A stretch of 64,000 bases of DNA. It comes from Streptomyces tibetensis. Lineage in GTDB: Bacteria; Actinomycetota; Actinomycetes; Streptomycetales; Streptomycetaceae. A program made the position numbers and the translations under genes. This document shows, in pieces, positions 19,745-29,472 of the stretch (positions are counted from its first letter, which is position 1; each line of letters starts with the position of its first letter). The stretch lies in the NCBI RefSeq assembly GCF_007655005.1, contig NZ_SZVW01000007.1, positions 248,001 through 312,000 on the forward strand, read 5' to 3'. The notes beneath the pieces are model-generated. The model searched no databases. It was not told where the DNA came from and worked only from the letters and a program-made list of their open reading frames with translations.

Positions 19745-19962
19745 ACCGCCGGCCCGCCTCTGGGGGCGGGTGTCCTGGTGCGGTCGCTCGGCTCTGCTGC
19801 CTGTCCGCGCGGCGGACGGCCGGGCCGAGGACGCGGATCGAGCCGAGGGCCATTCGAGGGGGTCGCGGCGTGCCCGTTGACAGCGGCCACATGTCGTCGG
19901 AGACTCGCAGTCACATGGTGAAAAGAATTTCACCTGACGAACGCGCGAGAAGAGGTCGCCCG

Positions 19963-21189
19963 ATGCGCACCACCGTCGGCATCATCGGAGCGGGTCCCGC
20001 CGGCCTCCTCCTGGCCCGGCTGCTCCACAACGCCGGCATCGACGCGGTCGTCCTGGAGAGCCGCGACCGCTCCTACGTCGAACGGCGCCAGCGCGCCGGG
20101 ATCCTGGAACAGAGCACGGCGGACGTCCTGCGCGCGGCCGGCGCCGGGGAGCGCATGGACCGGGAGGGACTGCGCCACGACGGCATCGAGCTCCGCTTCG
20201 ACCGCAGCCGCCACCGCGTCGACTTCCCCTCCCTCACCGGCGGCCGGTCGGTGATGGTCTACGCCCAGACCGAGGTCTGCAAGGACCTCATCGCCCTGCA
20301 GCTCCGGGAAGGCGGCCCCCTGCTCTTCGAGGCGGAGGCGCTGGCCGTGGAGGACGCCGGCACCGACGCCCCGCGGATCCGCTTCCGGCACGAGGGCCGC
20401 GAGGACGTCCTGGAGTGCGCCTACGTCGTCGGCTGCGACGGCTTCTGGGGTGTGGCCCGCAAGGCGATCCCCGCCGGACTGTCCCAGGTCTTCGAGCGGA
20501 CGTACCCCTTCGGGTGGCTCGGCATCCTCGCCGACGTGCCGCCCTCGCACGACGAGCTCGTCTACGCCCGCCACGACCGCGGATTCGCCCTCCTCTCGAT
20601 GCGCCCGCCCGTCAGCAGCCACCACCCTTCCGGCGAAGTCGCTTCGCCGTCCCTTGAATCCTTCGTCTCCCGCCTCTACCTCCAGGTGCCCCACGGCACC
20701 GACGCCGGAGAGTGGGGCGACGAGGAGATCTGGGACGAACTGGAGCGCCGGTTCGAGACCGCCGACGACTGGCGCCTGGAGCGCGGCCCGATCACCCAGA
20801 AGTCGGTCACGCCCATGCGCTCCTACGTCCACGAGCCCATGCGCCACGGCCGCCTCTTCCTCGCCGGTGACGCGGCGCACATCGTCCCTCCGACCGGGGC
20901 CAAGGGCCTGAACCTCGCCGTCGGCGACGTCGTGACCTTCGCCCGGGCCCTGATCCACCGGCAGGAGACCGGATCGGCGGAACTGCTCGACGCCTACTCC
21001 GCGACCTGCCTGCGCCGGGTCTGGCAGGCGGAGCGGTTCTCGTACGACATGACGACCCTGCTGCACCGCGCGCCCGGCGCGACGCCCTTCGAGGACCGGC
21101 TCCAGCTCGCCCGGCTGGAGCGGATCGCCTCCTCCCGCGCCGCCGAGACGGACCTGGCGGAGGCGTACACGGGGTTCCCCTTCGGGTGA
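19963..21189 (+). CDS. pobA: 4-hydroxybenzoate 3-monooxygenase (PobA-like)
   Basis: A 408-residue FAD monooxygenase that converts 4-hydroxybenzoate to protocatechuate with NADPH and O2. It has GIIGAGPAG at residues 6-14, the DG motif VVGCDGFWG, and the ribityl-binding GRLFLAGDAAHIVPPTGAKGLNLA. The active-site Ser and Arg of GFALLSMR are kept. About 17 extra residues (roughly 215-232) are inserted between that Arg and the conserved RLYLQVP strand, compared with the Pseudomonas enzyme as I remember it. ATG 19963 has AGAGG upstream. It begins about 220 bases after the second tRNA. Confidence 0.88.
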   Translation: MRTTVGIIGAGPAGLLLARLLHNAGIDAVVLESRDRSYVERRQRAGILEQSTADVLRAAGAGERMDREGLRHDGIELRFDRSRHRVDFPSLTGGRSVMVYAQTEVCKDLIALQLREGGPLLFEAEALAVEDAGTDAPRIRFRHEGREDVLECAYVVGCDGFWGVARKAIPAGLSQVFERTYPFGWLGILADVPPSHDELVYARHDRGFALLSMRPPVSSHHPSGEVASPSLESFVSRLYLQVPHGTDAGEWGDEEIWDELERRFETADDWRLERGPITQKSVTPMRSYVHEPMRHGRLFLAGDAAHIVPPTGAKGLNLAVGDVVTFARALIHRQETGSAELLDAYSATCLRRVWQAERFSYDMTTLLHRAPGATPFEDRLQLARLERIASSRAAETDLAEAYTGFPFG

Positions 21190-21347
21190 GTCCGCCGGCC
21201 ACCCCCTCCGGTGAGGGGAATCACCACGCCACGTAGCGTGTTGCGCAGCAAGACGAGGGAAAGATCCTCCCCAAGCAGTAGGGTCATTCCTTTGCCTACC
21301 TATTACTCTTGAGCCAAGGCCACGCCTGGTGGCCATGGAGGAGTGAA

Positions 21348-22259
21348 ATGAGGAGCAGAAACCCGGTCTTCTCGCGACGGGGGTTCAGCCGCGACAACGG
21401 CTACGCGGGCTTCAACACCGCGCCGCAGGCCGGGGGTCCCGCTGTCGCCACGCAGGGCAACCCGTACGCCCAGCCGACGGGCAACCCGTACGCGCAGAAC
21501 CCTTACGCGCAGAACCCTTACGCCCAGCAGCAGGACCTGCAGTACGGCGCGCCGCCGCAGGCCCCGGCCACCACCGGCCGGATGACCATCGACGACGTCG
21601 TCCTGCGCACGGCGAGCACGCTCGGCGTGCTCATCCTCACCGCGGCGCTCTCCTGGGCCCTGCTGCCGATCGACGACGCCAACATCAGCCGTAGCTACGG
21701 CATCGGTATCGGCGCCGCGCTGATCGGCATGGTCCTGGCGTTCGTGCAGTCCTTCAAGCGCAAGGCCTCACCCGCGCTGATCCTGACGTACGCCGCGTTC
21801 GAGGGTGTCTTCCTCGGCGTCGTGTCCAACATCGTCGACAACCGCATCGCCGACGGTGCGGCCATGCAGGCCGTGATCGGCACCATGGCGGTCTTCGCCG
21901 GTGTGCTGATCGCGTACAAGGCCGGCTGGATCCGCGTCAACCGCCGCTTCTACGGCTTCGTGATGGCGGCCGCGCTCGGCTTCATCCTGCTGATGACCGT
22001 GAACCTGCTGTTCGCGGTGTTCGGCGGCGGTGACGGCCTCGGCTTCCGCAGCGGTCCCCTCGGCATCGTCTTCGGCGTCATCGGCATCATCCTCGGTGCC
22101 TGCTTCCTCGCCCTGGACTTCAAGCAGGTCGAGGACGGCATCGCCTACGGCGCCCCGCGCGAGGAGGCCTGGCTCGCGGCCTTCGGCCTCACGCTGACGC
22201 TGGTGTGGATCTACATGGAGTTCCTGAGGCTCATCTCGATCCTCAACAGCAGCGACTAG
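21348..22259 (+). CDS. Bax inhibitor-1/YccA family membrane protein
   Basis: A 303-residue protein. A disordered N-terminus with NPYAQ repeats (about residues 38-60) precedes seven hydrophobic helices (about 82-300). The last part (LDFKQVEDGIAYGAPREEAWLAAFGLTLTLVWIYMEFLRLI) is the BI-1/YccA signature. The family includes calcium-leak channels and protease modulators; its role in actinobacteria is unclear. GGAGGAG precedes ATG 21348. A UUCG-loop terminator follows. Confidence 0.9.
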   Translation: MRSRNPVFSRRGFSRDNGYAGFNTAPQAGGPAVATQGNPYAQPTGNPYAQNPYAQNPYAQQQDLQYGAPPQAPATTGRMTIDDVVLRTASTLGVLILTAALSWALLPIDDANISRSYGIGIGAALIGMVLAFVQSFKRKASPALILTYAAFEGVFLGVVSNIVDNRIADGAAMQAVIGTMAVFAGVLIAYKAGWIRVNRRFYGFVMAAALGFILLMTVNLLFAVFGGGDGLGFRSGPLGIVFGVIGIILGACFLALDFKQVEDGIAYGAPREEAWLAAFGLTLTLVWIYMEFLRLISILNSSD

Positions 22260-22276
22260 TTCAGGCAGTCGTAGCG

Positions 22277-22308
22277 CGAAGGGCCCCGGCTTCGGCCGGG
22301 GCCCTTCG
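22277..22308 (+). terminator. terminator after the BI-1 gene
   Basis: A perfect 14-pair stem CGAAGGGCCCCGGC / GCCGGGGCCCTTCG is closed by a TTCG tetraloop. Confidence 0.88.
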
Positions 22309-22337
22309 TCGTCGGGAGGACGGTGCGGTGTGCGCGC

Positions 22338-22568
22338 CTAGAGCAGTTTGCGCGCGGCCCTCCTCAGGTCGTACTCGTGGATGATCGCCTTGGCGTGGCC
22401 GTACGCGAGGTTGTGTTCGTGCCGGAGCCAGCTGACCTTTTCCTCGAAGCGGAAGAGCGCCGGGCCTTCGTCGACGGTGCGCAACCAGTCGGAGATCTGA
22501 CGACCGGTGCAGTGCGGGATGCGGGCGAGCATGTTGCGGTGGGTCTCTTCGGAGAAGACTTGGGACAT
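22338..22568 (-). CDS. DUF4287 family small protein
   Basis: A 76-residue protein matching the DUF4287 pattern: a C-terminal LAYGHAKAIIHEY helix and a preceding WLR-EHNL segment. GGAGGCGCC precedes ATG 22568. It is transcribed leftward toward the BI-1 terminator and divergently from the next small gene. The function is unknown; the fold is probably all-helical. Confidence 0.8.
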   Translation of the reverse strand: MSQVFSEETHRNMLARIPHCTGRQISDWLRTVDEGPALFRFEEKVSWLRHEHNLAYGHAKAIIHEYDLRRAARKLL

Positions 22569-22669
22569 CGGCGCCTCCGGACGCTGGGATGTAAGCCGGT
22601 CCTTCAGGTCACCGTGCCTGAGTGTTCGCCCGTTGGCAACAGTCCCGGTGCGGCGCGTACGCTCGCGGC

Positions 22670-22981
22670 GTGGTTGATACGACGCCTTTGACCCGTGCGG
22701 TGGAGCACTTCGCCGATCGATTGAGGGCCGCGCCCCAGAGCAGGTTGCAGCGGGGTGCTGCCGCCGAGGCTCTGGAGCTGGCCCGGGAGTTGGCCCGGAG
22801 GGCGCAGGCTCTTGAGGAGCCGGGCGTGGAGCCTCGGGAGATGCCGGACGCCGGGATGTTTGCGGCAGCAGATCAGATCACCGTGGCCGGGCATGACCTG
22901 GCCGTGGTGATTCCCGCGGACGCCGACGTCGAGGAGGCGGTGCGGTTGGTGGAAGAAGCGCAGAAGCGGGCGGGTGTCTGA
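22670..22981 (+). CDS. small hypothetical protein
   Basis: A 103-residue protein rich in Ala, Arg, Glu and Leu, mostly predicted helical (TRAVEHFADRLRAAPQSRLQRGAAAEALELARELARRAQ). I recognise no family. GTG 22670 was chosen because TACGCT at 22658-22663 sits six bases upstream, the leaderless arrangement seen for several genes here, while upstream frames look non-coding. It is divergent from the DUF4287 gene and ends near a terminator shared with the leftward gene. Confidence 0.7.
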   Translation: MVDTTPLTRAVEHFADRLRAAPQSRLQRGAAAEALELARELARRAQALEEPGVEPREMPDAGMFAAADQITVAGHDLAVVIPADADVEEAVRLVEEAQKRAGV

Positions 22982-23007
22982 GCTTCGTTCGCGGGTGCGG
23001 GCCGAGT

Positions 23008-23062
23008 GTGGTCGTCCGCGCAGTTCCCCGCGCCCCTGAACGCGCCCCTGAAGGGGCGCTTT
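23008..23062. repeat. dispersed GCGCGGGGAACTGCGCGAC-type repeat with hairpin terminator
   Basis: GTCCGCGCAGTTCCCCGCGCCCCT is a common Streptomyces intergenic repeat, as I remember it. It is followed by the hairpin GCGCCCCT-GA-AGGGGCGC (23042-23059) and TTT. It lies between convergent genes and probably terminates both. Confidence 0.75.
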
Positions 23063-23063
23063 C

Positions 23064-23846
23064 CTACAGGGACGCGATGACCCTGTCCGCCAGGATGTAG
23101 ACGTTTTCCTCGCCGCACTCGAACGTCAGGGTGTAGGCGCCCGAGATGCCGGAGCCGCCCAGGAGGACCGGGGTGGCGCCTGCGCGGAGGGCCGCGGCGA
23201 GTTGCTCCGCCGTCTCCCGGTGGCCCGGGGTCATGCACAGGGTCGTGCCGTCGGCGAAGACGTAGACGTCCAGCGTGCCCAGCGGGCCGGGGCGCACGTC
23301 CGTCAGCTCGACGCGGGAGGAGGCCAGCTCCTCCAGGGTGGCGACGGTGCGCTCGTGGTCGTTCACCACCGGCGACTGGGCCGGCACGAAGTCCGGGTGG
23401 GAAGGGTGGCGACGGCGGGCCGCGGCCAGCTCCGGGGACTCGCCGAGCGGCTCCTCGATGTCCGCGCCGGGCTCGGACACCGGCTCCAGACCCGCGAAAT
23501 CGGCCTGGCGGGGCAGGAACAGATCGTGCTCGGGCAGGCCCAGCAGCGGGGGTGCGTCGGAGGCGTCGCGGGCCTCCTGAGCGGCCCAGAACGCCCGCGC
23601 CTCGGCGAGCTCCCGCTCCCTCTCCTCGGCGAGTGCCGCCGTCACGGCGGCCCGTATCTCATCGGTGTCGGCGGCGGTACGAGCGGCGGGCAGCAGCGCA
23701 CGGGTGGTGGCGGCGCGGCTCTCGGCCAGCGCCGTGTGCAGGGCCGCGACCTGTCGGCGCAGCTGCAGGACGGTGCGCAGGACGGCGACGCCCACGGCGC
23801 CCGTGGCGGCCGTGGTGACCAGCAACGCGATCGGCATGGCGCTCAC
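23064..23846 (-). CDS. membrane-anchored hypothetical protein
   Basis: A 260-residue protein with one N-terminal hydrophobic helix (about residues 4-26), a helical Ala/Glu-rich region that could form a coiled coil (27-95), an acidic linker, and a C-terminal globular half (about 165-260) rich in beta-strand patterns ([38 protein letters not shown]). I do not recognise the family. GTG 23846 has GGGAG seven bases upstream; ATG 23837 is an alternative. Confidence 0.75.
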   Translation of the reverse strand: MSAMPIALLVTTAATGAVGVAVLRTVLQLRRQVAALHTALAESRAATTRALLPAARTAADTDEIRAAVTAALAEERERELAEARAFWAAQEARDASDAPPLLGLPEHDLFLPRQADFAGLEPVSEPGADIEEPLGESPELAAARRRHPSHPDFVPAQSPVVNDHERTVATLEELASSRVELTDVRPGPLGTLDVYVFADGTTLCMTPGHRETAEQLAAALRAGATPVLLGGSGISGAYTLTFECGEENVYILADRVIASL

Positions 23847-24035
23847 TGACGTACTCCCGGTTCAAAGTCGACCCCCGACTTCCTACATCAGCTTGAAGGG
23901 CGGACTAACCAGCTGTCAGTGCGTAACGTCACGAAACGGACAGGGCTTCGGTGTCGGGGGAGGGGGTGTGGCTACTGTGACCTGCGCTTCTCCCCTGACG
24001 GAGGGAGATAGGTCACATCCTGGGGGAGATTGGAT

Positions 24036-24076
24036 CACAAAACAGCCCAGAACCCTGGTGTTTCCAGGGTTCTGGG
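24036..24076 (-). terminator. rho-independent terminator of the thiolase gene
   Basis: CCCAGAACCCTGG pairs with CCAGGGTTCTGGG across a five-base loop. In the leftward direction it is followed by CTGTTTTGT, a T-rich tract. Confidence 0.9.
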
Positions 24077-24119
24077 CCGGGGGCTCACAGCGAGTGCTAT
24101 GGCGGCTACGGTCTGCCGC

Positions 24120-25340
24120 TCAGCTGAGGCGCTCGATGACCATGGCCATGCCCTGGCCGCCGCCGACGCACATGGTCTCCAGGCCGAACTGCTTGTCGTG
24201 GAACTGGAGGGAGTTGATCAGCGTGGTCGTGATGCGGGCGCCGGTCATGCCGAAGGGGTGGCCGACGGCGATCGCGCCGCCGTTGACGTTCAGCTTCTCC
24301 AGCGGGATGCCCAGGTCGCGATAGGAGGGGATCACCTGGGCGGCGAACGCCTCGTTGATCTCGACCAGGTCGATGTCGCCGATGCCCAGCCCGGCGCGCT
24401 TCAGTGCCTGGTTGCTCGCCTCGACCGGGCCGAGGCCCATGATCTCGGGGGAGAGGCCGGAGACGCCGGTCGAGACGATGCGGGCGAGCGGGGTGAGGCC
24501 GAGCTCGCGGGCCTTGGTGTCGGACATGATCACGAGGGCCGCGGCGCCGTCGTTCAGCGGACAGCAGTTGGCGGCCGTGACCATGCCGTCGGGGCGGAAG
24601 ACCGGCTTGAGGCCCTGCACGCCCTCCAGGGTGACGCCGGCACGGGGGCCGTCGTCCTTGGAGACGACCGTGCCGTCGGGGAGGGTGACCGGGGTGATCT
24701 CGCGCTCCCAGAAGCCGTTCTTGATGGCTTCCTCGGCGAGGTTCTGCGAGCGGACGCCGAACTCGTCCATGTCCTGGCGGGTGACGCCCTTGGTGCGGGC
24801 CAGGTTCTCGGCGGTCTGGCCCATCGCGATGTACGGGTCGGGCAGCAGGCCGTCCTCGCGCGGGTCGTGCCAGGTCGAGCCCTCGGACTCGGCGACCGCG
24901 GCGGTACGGGCCTCGGCGTCGGCGAACAGCGGGTTGTGCGTGTCCGGGAGGCTGTCGGAGTTGCCCTTGGCGTAACGGGAGACCGTCTCGACGCCGGCCG
25001 AGATGAAGACGTCGCCCTCACCGGCCTTGATGGCGTGCAGGGCCATCCGGGAGGTCTGCAGGGACGACGAGCAGTACCGGGTGATGGTGCAGCCCGGCAG
25101 GTGGTCCATGCCCATCTGTACGGCGACGACGCGGCCGAGGTTGTGGCCCTGCTCGCCGCCGGGCAGGCCGCAGCCGAGCATCAGGTCGTCGATGTCCCTC
25201 GGGTCCAGCTCGGGGACCTTGGCCAGGGCGGCCTGGATGATGGTGGCGGTCAGGTCGTCCGGTCGCACGTCCTTCAGGGAGCCCTTGAAGGCGCGGCCGA
25301 TGGGGGAGCGGGCGGCTGAGACGATCACGGCTTCGGGCAT
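24120..25340 (-). CDS. acetyl-CoA C-acyltransferase (thiolase)
   Basis: A 406-residue thiolase. The nucleophilic cysteine is C90 in [11 protein letters not shown]. The active-site His is in [16 protein letters not shown] and the general-base Cys is in [16 protein letters not shown] is also present. It cleaves 3-ketoacyl-CoA or condenses acetyl-CoA, in fatty-acid degradation or acetoacetyl-CoA supply. ATG 25340 has GGAG five bases upstream; the GTG one codon earlier is the alternative. It is monocistronic, with its own terminator. Confidence 0.93.
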   Translation of the reverse strand: MPEAVIVSAARSPIGRAFKGSLKDVRPDDLTATIIQAALAKVPELDPRDIDDLMLGCGLPGGEQGHNLGRVVAVQMGMDHLPGCTITRYCSSSLQTSRMALHAIKAGEGDVFISAGVETVSRYAKGNSDSLPDTHNPLFADAEARTAAVAESEGSTWHDPREDGLLPDPYIAMGQTAENLARTKGVTRQDMDEFGVRSQNLAEEAIKNGFWEREITPVTLPDGTVVSKDDGPRAGVTLEGVQGLKPVFRPDGMVTAANCCPLNDGAAALVIMSDTKARELGLTPLARIVSTGVSGLSPEIMGLGPVEASNQALKRAGLGIGDIDLVEINEAFAAQVIPSYRDLGIPLEKLNVNGGAIAVGHPFGMTGARITTTLINSLQFHDKQFGLETMCVGGGQGMAMVIERLS

Positions 25341-25508
25341 CACGGCTCCATTGGCGTACCGGGTGGTCTGGCAGGGCTGACTGGGAAGTTACCCGTACGT
25401 ATGGTCTGGGTCACGGGTGTCTCGGTGTGACCCTGACCGCAGTTTCCAAGCGCTTGCTTTTCCTGTCGCCTCGGCGCGGAGGTGTTTCTCGGTTCGAGGC
25501 GGTCCTCC

Positions 25509-26534
25509 TCAGCTCGAAGGGGTCGCGGGGGCCGGCTCCTGCTCGGGTACCCGCCGGCGCCGCCGGCGCTTCAGCAGGGCCCACGGGCCGCGCGGGCCGC
25601 TCGGCATCGCCGCCGCGACCTCCGTGCCCGCCTCCGAAGCGGCCTCCGCCGCCGCCCGTGCCACCGGCAGGAAGCCCTCGCGACGGGAGGCGTCCGGGCG
25701 CTCCTCCTCGGCGGGCCACAGGCCGAGCGACGCGCAGACGCTCGGCAGCACCGCCATCGCAGCCGTCGCGTAGCCCTCGGCCGAGGGGTGGTAGCTGTCC
25801 GGGCCGAACAGCTCGCGGGGGTTCTCGGCGAACTCGGGGCCCAGCAGGTCGCCCAGCGACACGGTGCGGCCGCCCTGTTCGACGACTCCGATCGTCTGGG
25901 CGGCCGCCAGCTGGCGTGAGGCCCGCCGGGCCAGCCAGCGCAGGGGCTGGCGGACCGGCTCGATCGTGCCGAGGTCCGGGCAGGTGCCGACCACGACCTC
26001 CGCACCGGCCGTGCGCAGCCGCCGCACCGCCGAGGCCAGACAGCGCACCGAGCGGGTCGCCGGCATGCGGTGGGTGACGTCGTTCGCCCCGACCATGATC
26101 ACGCAGATGTCGGGCACCGGAGCGGGATCGGCCAGCACCAGGGACACCTGGCGGTCCAGGTCGTCCGAGCAGGCCCCCGGCGTCGCCACCGTGCGCAGCT
26201 CCACCGGGCGCTCCGCCAGCGCGGCCAGCCCCGACGCCAGCAGCGCCCCCGGTGTCTGCCCGCCCCGGTGCACGCCCTGGCCCGCGGCCGTGGAGTCACC
26301 CAGCATCGTCAGCCTCAGCGGTACCCCGGCCGGACCGGCGTACGTACGGCCGTACAGCCCGTCCGAGTGCGGCACATGAGCAGACGTGCCGTTGCCCACC
26401 CGGCGCCGCGCCAGCTGCACCTCCGCCAGCACCAGCCCCAGTGCGGCCGCCCCGGCCAGACCGACCCCGCCGCCGCCGTACGCCGCGCCGGCCGCGATCC
26501 GCCGGGCCACCCTCGCCCTCGACATGCTCGTCAT
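25509..26534 (-). CDS. SGNH/GDSL-family hydrolase, membrane-anchored
   Basis: A 341-residue protein. An N-terminal hydrophobic helix (about residues 14-37) anchors or exports it. The catalytic nucleophile is in LTMLGDSTAAGQG (block I), block III is MVGANDVTH, and the Asp-His pair is in DSYHPSAEGY (block V). It is probably an extracytoplasmic esterase or lipase. ATG 26534 has GGAGG twelve bases upstream; ATG 26525 is also possible. The C-terminus is a basic/Pro-rich tail (KRRRRRRVPEQEP). It is divergent from the cystathionine beta-synthase gene. Confidence 0.88.
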   Translation of the reverse strand: MTSMSRARVARRIAAGAAYGGGGVGLAGAAALGLVLAEVQLARRRVGNGTSAHVPHSDGLYGRTYAGPAGVPLRLTMLGDSTAAGQGVHRGGQTPGALLASGLAALAERPVELRTVATPGACSDDLDRQVSLVLADPAPVPDICVIMVGANDVTHRMPATRSVRCLASAVRRLRTAGAEVVVGTCPDLGTIEPVRQPLRWLARRASRQLAAAQTIGVVEQGGRTVSLGDLLGPEFAENPRELFGPDSYHPSAEGYATAAMAVLPSVCASLGLWPAEEERPDASRREGFLPVARAAAEAASEAGTEVAAAMPSGPRGPWALLKRRRRRRVPEQEPAPATPSS

Positions 26535-26689
26535 GCGTCGCTGCCACCTCCTCGAACCCGTCACCCAGTGCTTGCCCCGTACAGCCCGTCGCCCAATCTC
26601 AACGGGGAGTGAACGACCGTCACGGACCACGACAAGGTCATAGGCTGGCGGCACCACTCAGACCACTTCTGCGGCATCCGGAGACAACG

Positions 26690-28078
26690 GTGCAGTTCCA
26701 CGACTCGATGATCAGCCTCGTCGGCAACACCCCGCTGGTGAAGCTCAACAGCGTGACCAAGGGCATCAGGGCGACCGTCCTGGCCAAGGTGGAGTACTTC
26801 AACCCCGGCGGTTCGGTGAAGGACCGCATCGCCCTGCGCATGATCGAGGCGGCGGAGGAGAGCGGCGCCCTCAAGCCCGGCGGCACGATCGTCGAGCCGA
26901 CCAGCGGCAACACCGGCGTCGGGCTCGCCATCGTCGCCCAGCAGAAGGGGTACAAGTGCATCTTCGTGTGCCCCGACAAGGTGAGCACCGACAAGATCAA
27001 CGTGCTGCGCGCCTACGGTGCCGAGGTCGTCGTCTGCCCGACGGCCGTCGACCCGGAGCACCCGGACTCGTACTACAACGTCTCGGACCGGCTGGTCCGT
27101 GAGACGCCCGGGGCCTGGAAGCCGGACCAGTACTCCAACCCCAACAACCCGCTCTCCCACTACCACTCGACCGGCCCCGAGCTGTGGGAGCAGACCGAGG
27201 GGAAGATCACCCACTTCGTGGCGGGCGTGGGCACCGGCGGCACCATCTCCGGTACCGGCCGCTACCTCAAGGAGATCAGCGACGGCTCGGTGAAGGTCGT
27301 CGGCGCGGACCCCGAGGGCTCCGTCTACTCCGGCGGCTCCGGCCGGCCCTACCTCGTCGAGGGCGTCGGTGAGGACTTCTGGCCGACCGCCTACGACCGG
27401 ACCGTCGCGGACGAGATCGTCGCCGTCTCCGACAAGGACTCCTTCCAGATGACCCGCCGCCTGGCCAAGGAGGAGGGCCTGCTGGTCGGTGGCTCCTGCG
27501 GCATGGCGGTCGTCGCCGCGCTGGAGGTCGCCGAGCGGCTCGGGCCGGACGACGTCGTGGTGGTGCTGCTGCCGGACAGCGGCCGCGGTTACCTCAGCAA
27601 GATCTTCAACGACGAGTGGATGGCCGACTACGGTTTCCTGGAGGACACCGGCTCGAGCGCCCGGGTCGGCGACGTCCTGAACGACAAGGAGGGCGACCGC
27701 ATGCCCTCCCTCGTCCACATGCACCCGGAGGAGACGGTCGGTCAGGCCATCGAGGTGCTGCGCGAGTACGGCGTCTCGCAGATGCCGGTCGTCAAGCCGG
27801 GCGCCGGCCACCCCGACGTGATGGCGGCCGAGGTCGTCGGCTCGGTCGTGGAACGCGAGCTGCTGGACGCGCTGTTCAGCAAGAGTGCCTCCCTGGAGGA
27901 CCCGCTGGAGAAGCACATGTCCGGCCCGCTGCCCCAGGTCGGCTCCGGCGAGCCGGTCGCGGACCTGATGGCCGTGCTGGGCAAGGCGGACGCGGCGATC
28001 GTCCTCGTCGAGGGCAAGCCGACCGGTGTGGTCAGCCGGCAGGACCTGCTGTCCTTCCTCGCCCGCACGGGGAAGTGA
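26690..28078 (+). CDS. cystathionine beta-synthase
   Basis: A 462-residue PLP enzyme that joins homocysteine and serine into cystathionine (reverse transsulfuration). The PLP lysine is in NPGGSVKDRIALRM, the phosphate loop is VGTGGTISGTGRYLKE, and PTSGNTGVGLA is typical of the cysteine-synthase fold. A C-terminal CBS-domain pair starts near residue 335 (DRMPSLVHMHPEETVGQAIEVLREYGVSQMPVV). GTG 26690 has GGAG upstream; TAGGCT at 26641-26646 may be the -10. The N-terminal heme domain of the animal enzyme is absent. Confidence 0.92.
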   Translation: MQFHDSMISLVGNTPLVKLNSVTKGIRATVLAKVEYFNPGGSVKDRIALRMIEAAEESGALKPGGTIVEPTSGNTGVGLAIVAQQKGYKCIFVCPDKVSTDKINVLRAYGAEVVVCPTAVDPEHPDSYYNVSDRLVRETPGAWKPDQYSNPNNPLSHYHSTGPELWEQTEGKITHFVAGVGTGGTISGTGRYLKEISDGSVKVVGADPEGSVYSGGSGRPYLVEGVGEDFWPTAYDRTVADEIVAVSDKDSFQMTRRLAKEEGLLVGGSCGMAVVAALEVAERLGPDDVVVVLLPDSGRGYLSKIFNDEWMADYGFLEDTGSSARVGDVLNDKEGDRMPSLVHMHPEETVGQAIEVLREYGVSQMPVVKPGAGHPDVMAAEVVGSVVERELLDALFSKSASLEDPLEKHMSGPLPQVGSGEPVADLMAVLGKADAAIVLVEGKPTGVVSRQDLLSFLARTGK

Positions 28079-28558
28079 CGGCCAACCTCCGGTGAACTGC
28101 CCGTGAACCAGGTGAATTTGCGGCGTCCGTGATCTTCGCCGACTTCGTGGAACCGGTACGCGGGTGTCACGTTCGCGCAGCACTCGCTTAACACGGGTCC
28201 TGCACATTGGTGGGTGTCGGCAGGGCGGGAGCGGCTCCCCGCCCGGGCCGGCGCCGAACGGCGTCACAGGACCTCCGGAGCGGCTCCCGGACCTCCACGG
28301 ACGCCTCGGACGCGCAAGCCCGGCCCTGGTCGGGCCCGCGTCCTTCGCGGGGACCGCCGTCGTCCCGCCCCCCGTTCACGGGGGTGCGGCGGTCCCCGCG
28401 CACATCCCCCGGCGTCTCATGCGCGGGCGTCTCATGCGCGCACATCCCCCGGCGTCTCATGCGCGGGCGTCTCATGCGCGCACATTCCCCGGCGTCTCAT
28501 GCGCGCACATCCCGCCAGACGTCTGCGCGCATCTTGCGCGCATCTCACCCGCGCGGTG
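28079..28558. other. 480-base non-coding region with repeats
   Basis: No gene is credible. Near the left end GGTGAAC, CGTGAAC and GGTGAAT form three spaced copies of GTGAAY (28092-28116). The right half carries the tandem repeat described separately. It separates the end of the beta-synthase gene from the convergent XRE regulator gene. Confidence 0.6.
28398..28525. repeat. tandem GCGCACATCCCCCGGCGTCTCAT repeats
   Basis: Two units, GCGCACATYCCCCGGCGTCTCAT and GCGGGCGTCTCAT, alternate for three rounds (roughly 37-base period) and decay toward the XRE gene. The unit length is not a multiple of three and stops interrupt, so it is not coding. Confidence 0.75.
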
Positions 28559-29425
28559 TCAGCCCGTGTGGCTCGTCGCCCAGCTCCCCAGCAGTGCCAG
28601 GCGTTCCGCCGTCTCCGAGCCCGGTTCGGGCGAGTACGCCACGATCGTCTGGTCCGGGGCCGCCGGGATCGTGAGGGTCTCGTAGGGGAGGGTCAGCAGG
28701 CCCGCGACCGGGTGCCGCAGGAGCTTCACGCCGTGGTCGCAGGGCTTGACCAGGTGGTCGGCCCACAGGTGGCGGAACCGCTCGCTGGCCCGGGTGAGCT
28801 CGGCGACTAGTTCCCCCGTGACCGGGTCGCCGGGGTGGTGGCCCGCCTGCAGACGCAGGTGCGCGACCGTCTGTGCGGTGACGTCGGCCCAGTCCGGGTA
28901 GAGCTCGCGCGAGGCGGGGTCGAGGAAGAGACGCCGCGGCACGCTGAGGTCGTCGCCCGGGCCGCCGAAGCCGAGCACCGCGTCGGCGAGGGCGTTCCAG
29001 GCGAGCACCTCCATGCGGTGGTCCAGGACGTAGGCCGGGCTGCGGTCCATGCCGTCCAGGAGCAGCTGGACACCCGGGCGCACCCGGGACGCGGCCGGCG
29101 TGCCCGGGCCCACGCGCCCGTCCTGCCGGCGGGGCCGGGCGACCGCCCGCAGGTACGCGTGCTCCGACTCGTCCAGCCGCAGCACCCGCGCGATCGCGTC
29201 CAACACCGCGTCCGACACGCCCCCGGACCGGGTCCGCGAGGGGTCCCCGGGCCCCCTGCCCTGCTCGAGGCGGACGTAGTAGTCGACGCTCACCCCGGCC
29301 AGTTGCGCCACCTCCTCGCGGCGCAGCCCCGGGACGCGGCGACGGCCGTACGACGGCAGCCCCACCTCCTCCGGCTGGATCCGGGCCCGGCGCGAGCGCA
29401 GGAAGTCTCCCAGTTCTCCGTCCAT
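28559..29425 (-). CDS. XRE-family (MmyB-like) transcriptional regulator
   Basis: A 288-residue protein. The N-terminal helix-turn-helix spans about residues 5-80 (ELGDFLRSRRARIQPEEVGL...RREEVAQLAGVSVDYYVRLEQGR), followed by a ligand-binding MmyB-type domain (PGVQLLLDGMDRSPAYVLDHRMEVLAWNALADAVLG). Such proteins usually sit divergently from an oxidoreductase they control, and here an SDR gene starts 146 bases away. ATG 29425 begins the typical family N-terminus. A candidate operator lies between the two genes. Confidence 0.9.
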   Translation of the reverse strand: MDGELGDFLRSRRARIQPEEVGLPSYGRRRVPGLRREEVAQLAGVSVDYYVRLEQGRGPGDPSRTRSGGVSDAVLDAIARVLRLDESEHAYLRAVARPRRQDGRVGPGTPAASRVRPGVQLLLDGMDRSPAYVLDHRMEVLAWNALADAVLGFGGPGDDLSVPRRLFLDPASRELYPDWADVTAQTVAHLRLQAGHHPGDPVTGELVAELTRASERFRHLWADHLVKPCDHGVKLLRHPVAGLLTLPYETLTIPAAPDQTIVAYSPEPGSETAERLALLGSWATSHTG

Positions 29426-29472
29426 GGGCCCGAGCCTAGGCCGTGCGGGCCCGGCGAACCTGGTACCGGCAA

